Shown here: positions 44,216 to 52,181 of the stretch, piece after piece
How positions within the stretch are numbered: position 1 is the stretch's first letter
How the letters are laid out: each line of letters opens with the position of its first letter
DNA from: Bradyrhizobium algeriense
Lineage (GTDB): Bacteria > Pseudomonadota > Alphaproteobacteria > Rhizobiales > Xanthobacteraceae
Assembly: GCF_036924595.1 (NCBI RefSeq)
Contig: NZ_JAZHRV010000001.1
Location: 2,852,001-2,916,000 of the forward strand
Direction of reading: 5' to 3'
Length of the DNA: 64,000 nucleotides
Notes under the pieces: model-generated
What the model was told of the DNA's origin: nothing
Databases searched by the model: none
The model's input: the letters and a program-made list of their open reading frames with translations, nothing else
Program-made: the position numbers and the translations under genes

Positions 44216-44983
44216 TCAGAGGGCGCGGACGGCGGCCAGCACGTCGTCGGCATGGCCGTCGACCCGCACATGACGCCAGATTTTGGCGACTCGACCATCG
44301 GCCCCGATCAGAACCGTCGTTCGAATGATTCCCATGAAGCTCCTGCCGTACATCGATTTTTCGCCCCAGGCGCCATAGGCCTCCAGCATCTCATGCTGCT
44401 CATCCGAGATCAGAGGAACCGAAAGCCGGTGCTTGCTGCGGAAGGATTCCTGGGCTTTTACGGTGTCGGCCGAGATGCCGAGGACCGCGGCTCCCTCATC
44501 GGCAAACGCGCTCTCGAGCCGCGTGAAGTCGATCGCTTCCCGGGTGCAGCCGGGGGTGTCGGCGCGGGGATAGAAGAACAGCACCAGTTTCTTGCCAGCA
44601 TAGTCGGCCAGCGAGACGCTACTGCCGCCATCGCGGGGCAGCCTGAAGGAGGGAGCCATCGCGCCCTCGACCAGTTCGGTTCCCAGATCCGGTTTGGGCG
44701 GAGCCGATAGATTGGATTTTAACGGTTTCGATGGCGGCTTGTGCGACGCTTCGGCAGGAGCGGCTTTGGCGGTTTTGGCCATCTTGTCCGGTTTTCTGAC
44801 GGTTGCCTTGGCGGCGGATTTGGCTGCCTTGCTGGCGACCTTGGCGGCAGGCTTTTTGGCCGATGTCGTGTCGCTGCGGCTAGCGGCTTTGCGAGCGGGT
44901 TTGGCCGCGGCTGGTTTTGGGGCGGGCGTCTTGCGGCTTTTGGGGGCTGGCTTGGAGGATTTCTTGCGCGTTTTCTTGGACAT
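44216..44983 (-). CDS. Bcp-type peroxiredoxin with histone-like N-terminal tail
   Basis: A 255-residue protein with two parts. Residues 1-95 are a Lys/Ala/Pro-rich tail (KKTRKKSSKPAPKSRKTPAPK... with about a third Lys+Arg), like histone H1 tails or the C-terminus of RNA/DNA-binding proteins. Residues 100-255 are a Bcp/PrxQ domain: APSFRLPRDGG, FFYPRADTPGCTREAIDF with peroxidatic C146, and QEMLEAYGAWGEKSMYG. The resolving Cys found five residues later in many Bcp proteins is Ile, and no other Cys exists, so it should be a 1-Cys enzyme. ATG 44983 is preceded by GAAGG. The basic tail probably puts the enzyme on DNA. Confidence 0.9.
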   Translation of the reverse strand: MSKKTRKKSSKPAPKSRKTPAPKPAAAKPARKAASRSDTTSAKKPAAKVASKAAKSAAKATVRKPDKMAKTAKAAPAEASHKPPSKPLKSNLSAPPKPDLGTELVEGAMAPSFRLPRDGGSSVSLADYAGKKLVLFFYPRADTPGCTREAIDFTRLESAFADEGAAVLGISADTVKAQESFRSKHRLSVPLISDEQHEMLEAYGAWGEKSMYGRSFMGIIRTTVLIGADGRVAKIWRHVRVDGHADDVLAAVRAL

Positions 44984-45280
44984 ACGCCTTCCTTTCGTCG
45001 CTTTCCGCAGATCAACCATTAGGGTATTGCGGGTCTTGCCTCTGACCGTCGGATTCGCTCCGGCCGCTGGGCAAGTTTGATGACCCGGGAGTATGGTTAC
45101 AAGGAATTCGACGCTACCCCCGTCCGCTCGTCGATGGGACCGCCCAATCAATCCTTGGGCCCGACCACGAGTAACAGTATTAATCGAGGATTGGCAGCGA
45201 TGCCGGCACAGGAGCGCTCGATAACGATCGAAGAGCGCGCCGTTGGCGGCGATCAATCTCAGCGCCGACACCGAGAGGCA

Positions 45281-48200
45281 ATGGCTAGGAACACTTCGCC
45301 CAAGGGGTCGAATCCGCGTGCCGAGGCCCACAACTCTCAGTGGGATGATGCGGGCGGCTGGGATCAAGAGCCTGACGAGGCGGCGCGCCATCGGGCAAAG
45401 CGGCTGCTCTCCCGCCCCAGTTCCGGCCGGCTGGGCGACAAATTTGCAGCGCTGCAACTCCAGCTGACCGGCGAACGCTGGGTCAAGCGCCTGGCGATCG
45501 TGATTGCCGTGCTGGCGGTAATCTTCACCAGTTGTTTTGGCGGTCTGTGGTGGCGGCTCGGCGCCGGGCCCATCAATCTCGATATGGCAACGCCTTGGCT
45601 GGCGGCCGCTATCGAGGAAAATATCGGCCATGGAAATACGGTCGAGGTCGGCGGTACGCAGATCGAGCGGGCCGGACGGATTCGAATCGCGGTGCGAATC
45701 CGCGACATCGTGGTTCGCGACCGTGACCAGGTCGTCGTCGCCACCGCGCCGAAGGCCGAGGTGAAACTGTCAGGCACGGCGCTTCTGATGGGACGGCTGC
45801 GTGCCGAAAGCCTCAATCTGGTCGATGCCGAACTCGCGGTGCGAATCACGCCGGACGGCCAGGTGACGGTGTCTGCCGGCGACACCGCCAAACCGCTGGC
45901 GACCGGCGTTGCCTCCAAGCGCGATGCCGGCATGGCGCCGACATTCCCCCGTCCAGCGCCTGCGCCCGCCCAGGGCGTGACGGCGACGGTGCCCGACACG
46001 ACGCAGAACGGATTGCTGGCCAGCCTCGATTGGCTCGACAGCCTCAGCCTTAGCGGCCTCGACGGTCAGAACCTGAACGAGATCGGCCTCAAGAACGGCA
46101 ATCTCGTCGTCGACGACCAGCAGCGCGGCAACAAATGGACGTTCGACAATATCAGCCTCAGCATGCGCCGGCCGAGCGGCGGCGGGGTCGCGGTGAGCCT
46201 TGGCGAGGAGGGCGCACGCCCGTGGTCGCTCAAGGTCGTGGTCGGGCCGCCGCAGAACGGCGTGCGGTCGGTCGATCTTCGCGCCGACAAGGTGCCGGCC
46301 GCCAACATCCTGCTGGCGATGCGGGTCAAGGATCTCACCTATAGTGCGGAATTGCCGCTGTCTGGTGAGCTGAAGGGTGAACTGGGGCGCGATGGCGTGC
46401 CGACCTATTTGCGCGGCAAGGTCATCGCCGGGGCCGGGAACCTGATCGATAGCGATACGCCCGATTATCCGATGCCGATCGATTCGGCGGAGATGAGCGT
46501 CGAATGGGATTCCGGACGGCGGGTGCTGGTCGCGCCCTTCAAGGTCGTTTCCGGCGCGAACCGGATTACGTTGCTGGGTCATCTCGAACCGCCGAACGGC
46601 GCCACCACCGAATGGCAGGCGGGCCTTAGCGGCGGCACGATCCTGCTCGCCGGCACCGACAACGAACCGCCGCTGATCTTCAATCGCATCGCGATCGGGT
46701 TGAAGTTCGACACCGACCGCAAGCGCGTGCTGCTCACGCAGGCCGATATCAGCAATGGCGAGATCGGCATCGCCGGCACTGGCAGCGTCGACTATGCGAA
46801 CGAGGCGCGTCTGCAGCTTGGTTTCGCGGGCACGCCGATGTCGGCATCGGCGCTGAAACGGATGTGGCCGGTCCTGATCGTGCCCGAAGTGCGCGAATGG
46901 GTGATCGAGCGGATCGAGAAGGGTACGCTTCAGCGTATCGAGGTCGGCGTCAATTCGCCGGTGCGTAACTTGTCGCGCAAGGGGCCGCCGATTCCGGATG
47001 ATGGTCTCGCCGTCAACATCGTGGCCTCCGGCGTCACGGTGCGCCCGGTGGATGAAATGCCCTCGGTTCGCGATGCCGATTTGAAGGCGCGGGTCACCGG
47101 CCGCACCGCGACGGTGACGATCGGGCAGGGCGTCGCCGACACGCCGGCCGGACGCAAGATCAACATTTCGGATTTCATCTTCGAGGTGCCGGACATGGCG
47201 CCGAAGCCGTCACCCTCGCGGGTGAAGTTCAGGGTCGATGCTCCGGTGCCGGCCGCCGCAGAGATTCTCGCCTCAGACCGTCTCAGCGACGTCTCCGGCA
47301 CCTTAATCGATCCTAACTCCAGCAAGGGCAACATTACCGCCTCCATCACGATGGGCATGCCGGTCAAGGGCTCGCTGACCAAGGCCGACACCACCTACGC
47401 CGTCACGGCCGATCTCTCCGGGTTTGCCGCCGACAAGCTCGTGATGAACCAGAAACTGGAATCCAATACGCTGAAGCTGGTCGCCAACAATTCCGGCTAC
47501 CAGGTCAAGGGCGACGTCAAGATCAACGGTCAGCCAGCCTCGCTTGACTATCGCAAGCAGAACGAGGGCGACGCCGACATCAGGCTGCAGGCGACGCTCG
47601 ATGACGCCAGCCGCCAACGCCTCGGGATCGATCTCGGGTCCGCCGTCAGCGGCTCCATTCCGATCAAGGTGATCGGCAAGATCGGCGAGAACGACAGCCG
47701 CGTCGGCATCGAGGCCGATCTGACCTCGCTACGTCTCGACAACATCCTGCCGGGCTGGGTCAAGGTGCCCGGCAAGTCGGGCAAGGCGACGTTCATCGTG
47801 GTGAAGAAGGAACAATCGACACTGTTCCAGGACATCGTGGTCGAGGGCGGCGGCGTCTCGATCAAGGGATCGCTGGAAGTCGACCAGAATGGCGACCTGT
47901 TGAATGCGAACTTCCCGACCTACGCGCCATCGGACGGCGACAAGACCTCGCTGAAAGCCGAACGCGGCGCTGACGGCGTCGTGAAGGTCATGATGCGCGG
48001 CGACGTGTTCGACGGCCGCGGCTTCCTCAAGTCGGCGATAACAGGCAAGGAGGCCGATCCCAAGAACAAGTCCAGGAATATCGACCTCGACATCGACCTC
48101 AAGCTCGGCGCGGTGGCGGGATTCAACGGCGAGGCGTTGCGCAGCGTCGATAGCAAGTTCTCCCGCCGCAACGGCATCGTGAAAAACTTCACGCTGTCCG

Positions 48201-48871
48201 GCAAGGTCGGACGCGATACGCCGGTGACCGCGGATTTGCGCGGCCGCGCGCAGGGGCAGGGCCGGGACATCATCATCCTGCAGACCGGTGATGCGGGTGC
48301 CTTCTTCCGGTTCACCGACATGTACTCCAAGATTATTGGCGGCCAGCTCGAACTCGCGTTGGAGCCTCCGACCGTCGAACCCAGCGCCAAGGAAGGCCTG
48401 ATCAACGTCCGCAACTTCTCCATCAAGGGCGAGGCTTCGCTCGACCGTGTGGCTGCTGGCGGCTCAACCGGCACGCAGAGCGGCGTTTCCTTTACGGCGT
48501 TGCGAGCCGAGTTCACCCGGCAGAATGGACAGCTCGCGATCCGCGATGGTGTCGTGAAAGGACCGATGGTCGGGGCGACCATCGAAGGCAGCATCGATAC
48601 CGTCGTCAACCAAGTTCGGATGAGCGGCACCTTCGTTCCGATGTACGGGCTGAACAACATGTTCGGCCAGATTCCGGTGCTTGGCCTGTTCCTCGGCAAC
48701 GGCAACAATGAGGGCCTGATCGGCGTGACCTATGAGGTCGTCGGTACGCCGGGCCAGCCCGTGCTGCGCGTCAATCCGATTTCGGCGATCTTTCCGGGCG
48801 TGACGCGAAAGATCATGGAATTCAACACCGGCAAGCAGAACAACCCGATCGAATTCCCGCCGAATAATTAA
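45281..48871 (+). CDS. Large AsmA-like (DUF3971 / YhdP-type) envelope protein
   Basis: About 1196 residues. A cytoplasmic polar arm, rich in Arg/Glu/Asp, then a single TM helix at 69-91 (RLAIVIAVLAVIFTSCFGG), then a very long periplasmic chain of beta-rich repeats with no catalytic motif, as in the DUF3971 and AsmA_2 families (YhdP/TamB-like). YhdP-type proteins bridge the periplasm to move phospholipid to the outer membrane. ATG 45281, with GAGAGGCA ahead, is chosen; upstream in-frame ATGs at 45200 and 45077 would add 27 or 68 polar residues without a good ribosome site. Divergent from the bcp gene. Confidence 0.88.
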   Translation: MARNTSPKGSNPRAEAHNSQWDDAGGWDQEPDEAARHRAKRLLSRPSSGRLGDKFAALQLQLTGERWVKRLAIVIAVLAVIFTSCFGGLWWRLGAGPINLDMATPWLAAAIEENIGHGNTVEVGGTQIERAGRIRIAVRIRDIVVRDRDQVVVATAPKAEVKLSGTALLMGRLRAESLNLVDAELAVRITPDGQVTVSAGDTAKPLATGVASKRDAGMAPTFPRPAPAPAQGVTATVPDTTQNGLLASLDWLDSLSLSGLDGQNLNEIGLKNGNLVVDDQQRGNKWTFDNISLSMRRPSGGGVAVSLGEEGARPWSLKVVVGPPQNGVRSVDLRADKVPAANILLAMRVKDLTYSAELPLSGELKGELGRDGVPTYLRGKVIAGAGNLIDSDTPDYPMPIDSAEMSVEWDSGRRVLVAPFKVVSGANRITLLGHLEPPNGATTEWQAGLSGGTILLAGTDNEPPLIFNRIAIGLKFDTDRKRVLLTQADISNGEIGIAGTGSVDYANEARLQLGFAGTPMSASALKRMWPVLIVPEVREWVIERIEKGTLQRIEVGVNSPVRNLSRKGPPIPDDGLAVNIVASGVTVRPVDEMPSVRDADLKARVTGRTATVTIGQGVADTPAGRKINISDFIFEVPDMAPKPSPSRVKFRVDAPVPAAAEILASDRLSDVSGTLIDPNSSKGNITASITMGMPVKGSLTKADTTYAVTADLSGFAADKLVMNQKLESNTLKLVANNSGYQVKGDVKINGQPASLDYRKQNEGDADIRLQATLDDASRQRLGIDLGSAVSGSIPIKVIGKIGENDSRVGIEADLTSLRLDNILPGWVKVPGKSGKATFIVVKKEQSTLFQDIVVEGGGVSIKGSLEVDQNGDLLNANFPTYAPSDGDKTSLKAERGADGVVKVMMRGDVFDGRGFLKSAITGKEADPKNKSRNIDLDIDLKLGAVAGFNGEALRSVDSKFSRRNGIVKNFTLSGKVGRDTPVTADLRGRAQGQGRDIIILQTGDAGAFFRFTDMYSKIIGGQLELALEPPTVEPSAKEGLINVRNFSIKGEASLDRVAAGGSTGTQSGVSFTALRAEFTRQNGQLAIRDGVVKGPMVGATIEGSIDTVVNQVRMSGTFVPMYGLNNMFGQIPVLGLFLGNGNNEGLIGVTYEVVGTPGQPVLRVNPISAIFPGVTRKIMEFNTGKQNNPIEFPPNN

Positions 48872-49112
48872 GGCGGATCGGGTTGGAGTCGAATCGGTAC
48901 GCCGTCAGCGCGAAGCATTAACGATTTCGTGTCCCGGCCGCGTGCAGATGCTCTTGGGCGGCACACCGCAGGGCCCAGACACAAAATCGCGAAAACAACC
49001 CCATGCAAAGTAGAATAAGCCCCGGCTCGCAGCACTTTGGCTGCTCGCGTCCGGGGCAGGAGATGGTCCGCCACGGCCCACCCCAACCTCATTCTGCTCC
49101 GGATATGGACGC
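48872..49112. other. Intergenic gap between AsmA-like gene and iron operon
   Basis: About 240 bases between convergent genes (AsmA-like ending 48871, DUF3325 ending 49113). No hairpin followed by a T run was recognised on either strand, and no gene is convincing. Confidence 0.4.
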
Positions 49113-49391
49113 TTAACGCACCATCCTCGCTTGCCCGATAAGCGCACAAAGCACGATACCGGCAGCAATGCTGGTGTGACCGCTGAACATCACGAGGCCG
49201 ATGCTCCAGCCCTTCTCGGCGACAAGAATGCCGAGCGCAAACAGTAGAGCGCAAGTGCCGGCAACGCGAAGGACGTAGGTCGTGGTCGGCTGCAGCGGTC
49301 TGCCGATGATATCGCGCTGTTGGCGGGGCACGGCAAATGCCAACGCAGTAAAGCCTGCCAGGCTGAGCGCGAAGGGCAGCAGGTGATTCAT
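49113..49391 (-). CDS. DUF3325 family small membrane protein
   Basis: A 92-residue protein with three hydrophobic segments (LLPFALSLAGFTALAFA, VLRVAGTCALLFALGILVA, VMFSGHTSIAAGIVLCALIG). DUF3325 proteins occur next to PepSY siderophore genes. It overlaps the PepSY gene by ATGA at 49388-49391 and is the last gene in the operon. The function is not known; a membrane subunit of an iron-reduction or release system is a reasonable guess from the company it keeps. Confidence 0.8.
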   Translation of the reverse strand: MNHLLPFALSLAGFTALAFAVPRQQRDIIGRPLQPTTTYVLRVAGTCALLFALGILVAEKGWSIGLVMFSGHTSIAAGIVLCALIGQARMVR

Positions 49392-51013
49392 CCTGCTGCC
49401 TCGCGGGAGGTGACGACCGGAGCCTGCCGTTTTGGCTTGATCCTGGACTGGGAAATCGCCCCCTGCCGGGCAGTGCGTATTGCCAAAACGGCATGAAGCA
49501 AAGCCAGCGCCCAGCACATCATATCGATACCGGCGAAGACCCGGTCGCCTTCGACCAGGCTATGCCACAGCGGACGTTGCGTCGTGAATGCGTTGAGAAG
49601 CGGCAACAGAAACAGCAGCGCTGATGCCGCCCATAATTGCTCGACCCAGGCCGACCTGGCCGGACGTACCACGGCATGCAGCAGCGTCAGGCCCCAGACG
49701 ATAAAGAATGCGTGAACCTCCCAGTCAGCGCGGCTCTCGAACGGGTGCGGCAACAGGCGGTTGGCCCACAAAAATGCAGTCATTGCGATCGACAGGCCGG
49801 CGATGCTGGCGATGTTTAGTCGCTCTACAAGGCGGAAGCCGAAATAGGGACAACCCGGGTCAGGCAGCTTCTGTCGCCGCTTTACGGTCCACATAACCAG
49901 GCCCGTACCCACCATGGCCGTACCCATGAAGCTGACGAGAAAGTACAGCCATCGCATTTCGGTGTCGCTGAAGCGCCCGAGGTGGAGTGCGTAAAGCACG
50001 CCACGGGTTTCGGCCGCAGCCCCCACCGACTCACGGACCGTCAGCAGTTTGCCGGTGGCCCCTTCGAACTCCATGTATTGCGGACTCATGGAGACACGGC
50101 CCGCTTCTCCTCGCGCCACCGACACACGCGCTGCCGCATCTCCGGGATGAACGGCCGTTACGCGCCCTATACTGTCGCGGCCCCAACGTTCCTGGGCCTG
50201 CCGCACCATGTCCGCCACCGATGCCAGCGCCGTTTTCTGCCCGCTGGGTTTGTCCGGCTGGATGAAGGCGCTGAGTTCGGCTGAAAGTTGCTGGCGCTCT
50301 GCCGGCGTCTTGAAAGCTACTTGCTCGCCCCATGGCATGTACAGCGCCATCAGCGTCACCAGTCCGGTGTAGGTGATCATGAAATGAAACGGTAGACCAA
50401 ACACCGACAAGGAGTTGTGCGCGTCCAGCCACGAGCGCTGTCGCTTCCCCCAGCGGAAGGTGAAGAAATCAACGAAGATCTTCTTGTGGGTGATGACGCC
50501 GCTGACAATGGCCACGAGCATGAACATCGCGGCTGCGCCCGCCAGCCATCTGCCCCAGACCACCGGCATGTAATGGAACTGGAAGTGGAAACGGTAGAAG
50601 AACTCGCCGCCTAGCGTGTCGCGCGAGGCGACGCGTTGGCCGGTCGCGGGATCGAAGTTGCCTTCACCGAAGCCGCGCTGGCCCGGGTTGCGCGGAGTTG
50701 TGCGCCAGAACGCATAGACACTGTTGTTGCGCTCGTCGGGCAGGCGGATGCTCCACTGCGATGTTCCGGGCGCTATGTTGCCAAGCTCGTCCGCGAGCCG
50801 TTGTGCCACCACGGCCTGATCGGGAATTTGAGACAGGCGCGGCAGCTCCGGCCGCATCCATTGCGAGAGTTCATCCTTGAAATACGACACGGTGCCGGTG
50901 AGGAACATGGCATAGAGCACCCAGCCGAGCAGAAGGCCAGCCCATGTGTGCAGGGTGGACATGCTTTGCCGGATGCCGGGGCCTGCAACTCGCACATCGT
51001 TGTCCGTATTCAC
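49388..51013 (-). CDS. PepSY-domain membrane protein (siderophore-iron reductase type)
   Basis: About 541 residues with four to six TM helices and large periplasmic PepSY regions. Opening RQSMSTLHTWAGLLLGWVLYAMFLTGTVSYF is the family signature; HFHFQFHYMPVVWGRWLAG carries conserved His residues that may bind heme or metal. GLPFHFMITYTGLVTLMALY and FLVSFMGTAMVGTGLVMWTVKRR follow. Such proteins lie with TonB receptors and are thought to reduce ferric siderophores. GTG 51013, with AAGGGC ahead, starts 14 bases past the DUF3649 stop. A GTG at 51043 would overlap that gene and is less likely. Confidence 0.87.
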   Translation of the reverse strand: MNTDNDVRVAGPGIRQSMSTLHTWAGLLLGWVLYAMFLTGTVSYFKDELSQWMRPELPRLSQIPDQAVVAQRLADELGNIAPGTSQWSIRLPDERNNSVYAFWRTTPRNPGQRGFGEGNFDPATGQRVASRDTLGGEFFYRFHFQFHYMPVVWGRWLAGAAAMFMLVAIVSGVITHKKIFVDFFTFRWGKRQRSWLDAHNSLSVFGLPFHFMITYTGLVTLMALYMPWGEQVAFKTPAERQQLSAELSAFIQPDKPSGQKTALASVADMVRQAQERWGRDSIGRVTAVHPGDAAARVSVARGEAGRVSMSPQYMEFEGATGKLLTVRESVGAAAETRGVLYALHLGRFSDTEMRWLYFLVSFMGTAMVGTGLVMWTVKRRQKLPDPGCPYFGFRLVERLNIASIAGLSIAMTAFLWANRLLPHPFESRADWEVHAFFIVWGLTLLHAVVRPARSAWVEQLWAASALLFLLPLLNAFTTQRPLWHSLVEGDRVFAGIDMMCWALALLHAVLAIRTARQGAISQSRIKPKRQAPVVTSREAAG

Positions 51014-51027
51014 GCGCAGGCCCTTCG

Positions 51028-51309
51028 TCAGGAAACAGACCACGCCAGCGGCAACAGCGGCGCAGCCACGATGAGCAATCCCGCCCAGGCCCTCAGCGCA
51101 CTGCGCACCGCAAAGACCCAGATCACGGCACCGGCGTAGATGGCGAAGCTCGCCAGCATGCCGGTCAGCACGGCCTGCGGCTTGCTCAAGGGTAGGGCGA
51201 GCACGGCAACGCTGAAAAGTGCGGCCAAGGCATAGCCGCCGAACAGCGCAGCCACGATGCGCGAGATCAGCGGGCCCGTGGAGCGGACCCGATGTATCAT
51301 AAAACTCAT
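51028..51309 (-). CDS. DUF3649 family small membrane protein
   Basis: A 93-residue protein with three hydrophobic helices (RIVAALFGGYALAALFSVAVLALPL, VLTGMLASFAIYAGAVIWVFAV, LRAWAGLLIVAAPLLPLAW). This DUF is annotated in iron-uptake operons as a putative iron-transporter component. It begins within the stop of the DUF4198 gene (ATGA, 51306-51309) and is followed by the PepSY gene. Confidence 0.82.
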   Translation of the reverse strand: MSFMIHRVRSTGPLISRIVAALFGGYALAALFSVAVLALPLSKPQAVLTGMLASFAIYAGAVIWVFAVRSALRAWAGLLIVAAPLLPLAWSVS

Positions 51310-52034
51310 TTGCCCGGCGTTGCGGGCGGGCCCGCAGGAATGGGTGTCAGGCCCTTGGCGTTCACGAAGGTCACCGTGGTGGCATAGCTTACGGCATCAT
51401 ATTTCTCGGCGCCGCCGGCCCCCGCGCGCTCACCCGCGCTGCGGTCGTTGAAGCTGACTTCAACCACGTAGGTGCCCTTCCAGGGCATATCGAACTTCAC
51501 AAGGCCGTGCTCATCGGTGTGAGCATCCTTGGACCAACCCGACTCGGTCACCAGCGTCACTTTGGTCTTGGCCTTGGGCTGATCCTTGAAGAAGAGCTTG
51601 AATTGGCCGTCCTCGCCGGTCGGGACGAGATCGAGCACGAGCTTGGGCTGCTGCGCGGTAAAGCTAGTGATGTAGCGGGCCGCGGGATAGAACCAGTTGG
51701 TGACGTCCTTGCCTTGCTGTTTCCAGACATAGAGCGGGTAGTTCGCATCCTCCGCCAAGATGCCGTCGCCGGAGGCCGCGGAGAACGGCAGCGTGAAGCC
51801 GTTGGCGGTCTTGGTAGCGTCAGACTTTTGCTCGCCCTTGGCGGAGACGAGCGTACCGGTGACCTTTGCAAACTTGTCGAGCAAGCCCGGCGATGCTTCA
51901 CGCAGGTTCTCGCCGAATTCGCCAAAGCGAACGACGGCATTCTGCCCGTCCGTCTGTTCAATCCAGATCTGATGCGCTTGCACGGGCGACACCGCGACAA
52001 GCAGGGCAATCAGGGCTATGGAGCGTTTTGTCAT
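51306..52034 (-). CDS. DUF4198 periplasmic protein
   Basis: A 242-residue exported protein. Residues 1-21 are a signal ending VQAHQIWIEQ, typical of DUF4198 (CbiM/NikK-like) proteins with an N-terminal His after cleavage. The mature part is beta-rich (YPLYVWKQQGKDVTNWFYPAAR, VLDLVPTGEDGQFKLFF, then a C-terminal transthyretin-like GLVKFDMPWKGTYVVEVSF). The family is linked to transition-metal uptake. ATG 52034 is used; a GTG three codons earlier is less likely. Second gene of the operon behind the TonB receptor, 147 bases away. Confidence 0.87.
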   Translation of the reverse strand: MTKRSIALIALLVAVSPVQAHQIWIEQTDGQNAVVRFGEFGENLREASPGLLDKFAKVTGTLVSAKGEQKSDATKTANGFTLPFSAASGDGILAEDANYPLYVWKQQGKDVTNWFYPAARYITSFTAQQPKLVLDLVPTGEDGQFKLFFKDQPKAKTKVTLVTESGWSKDAHTDEHGLVKFDMPWKGTYVVEVSFNDRSAGERAGAGGAEKYDAVSYATTVTFVNAKGLTPIPAGPPATPGK

Positions 52035-52181
52035 TACTGGCACCTTGGCAGTGTTACGAGCGGGTAGTTATCAATCTTTGGCAGATGCAGAAAGCGCCGG
52101 AGCGCGCGCCCCGGCGATTCTGCAATGCGCCAACGCTTCGAGGCGTCGGAAGTCAATCCGTTTGCGTGACAACCTTCCTGT

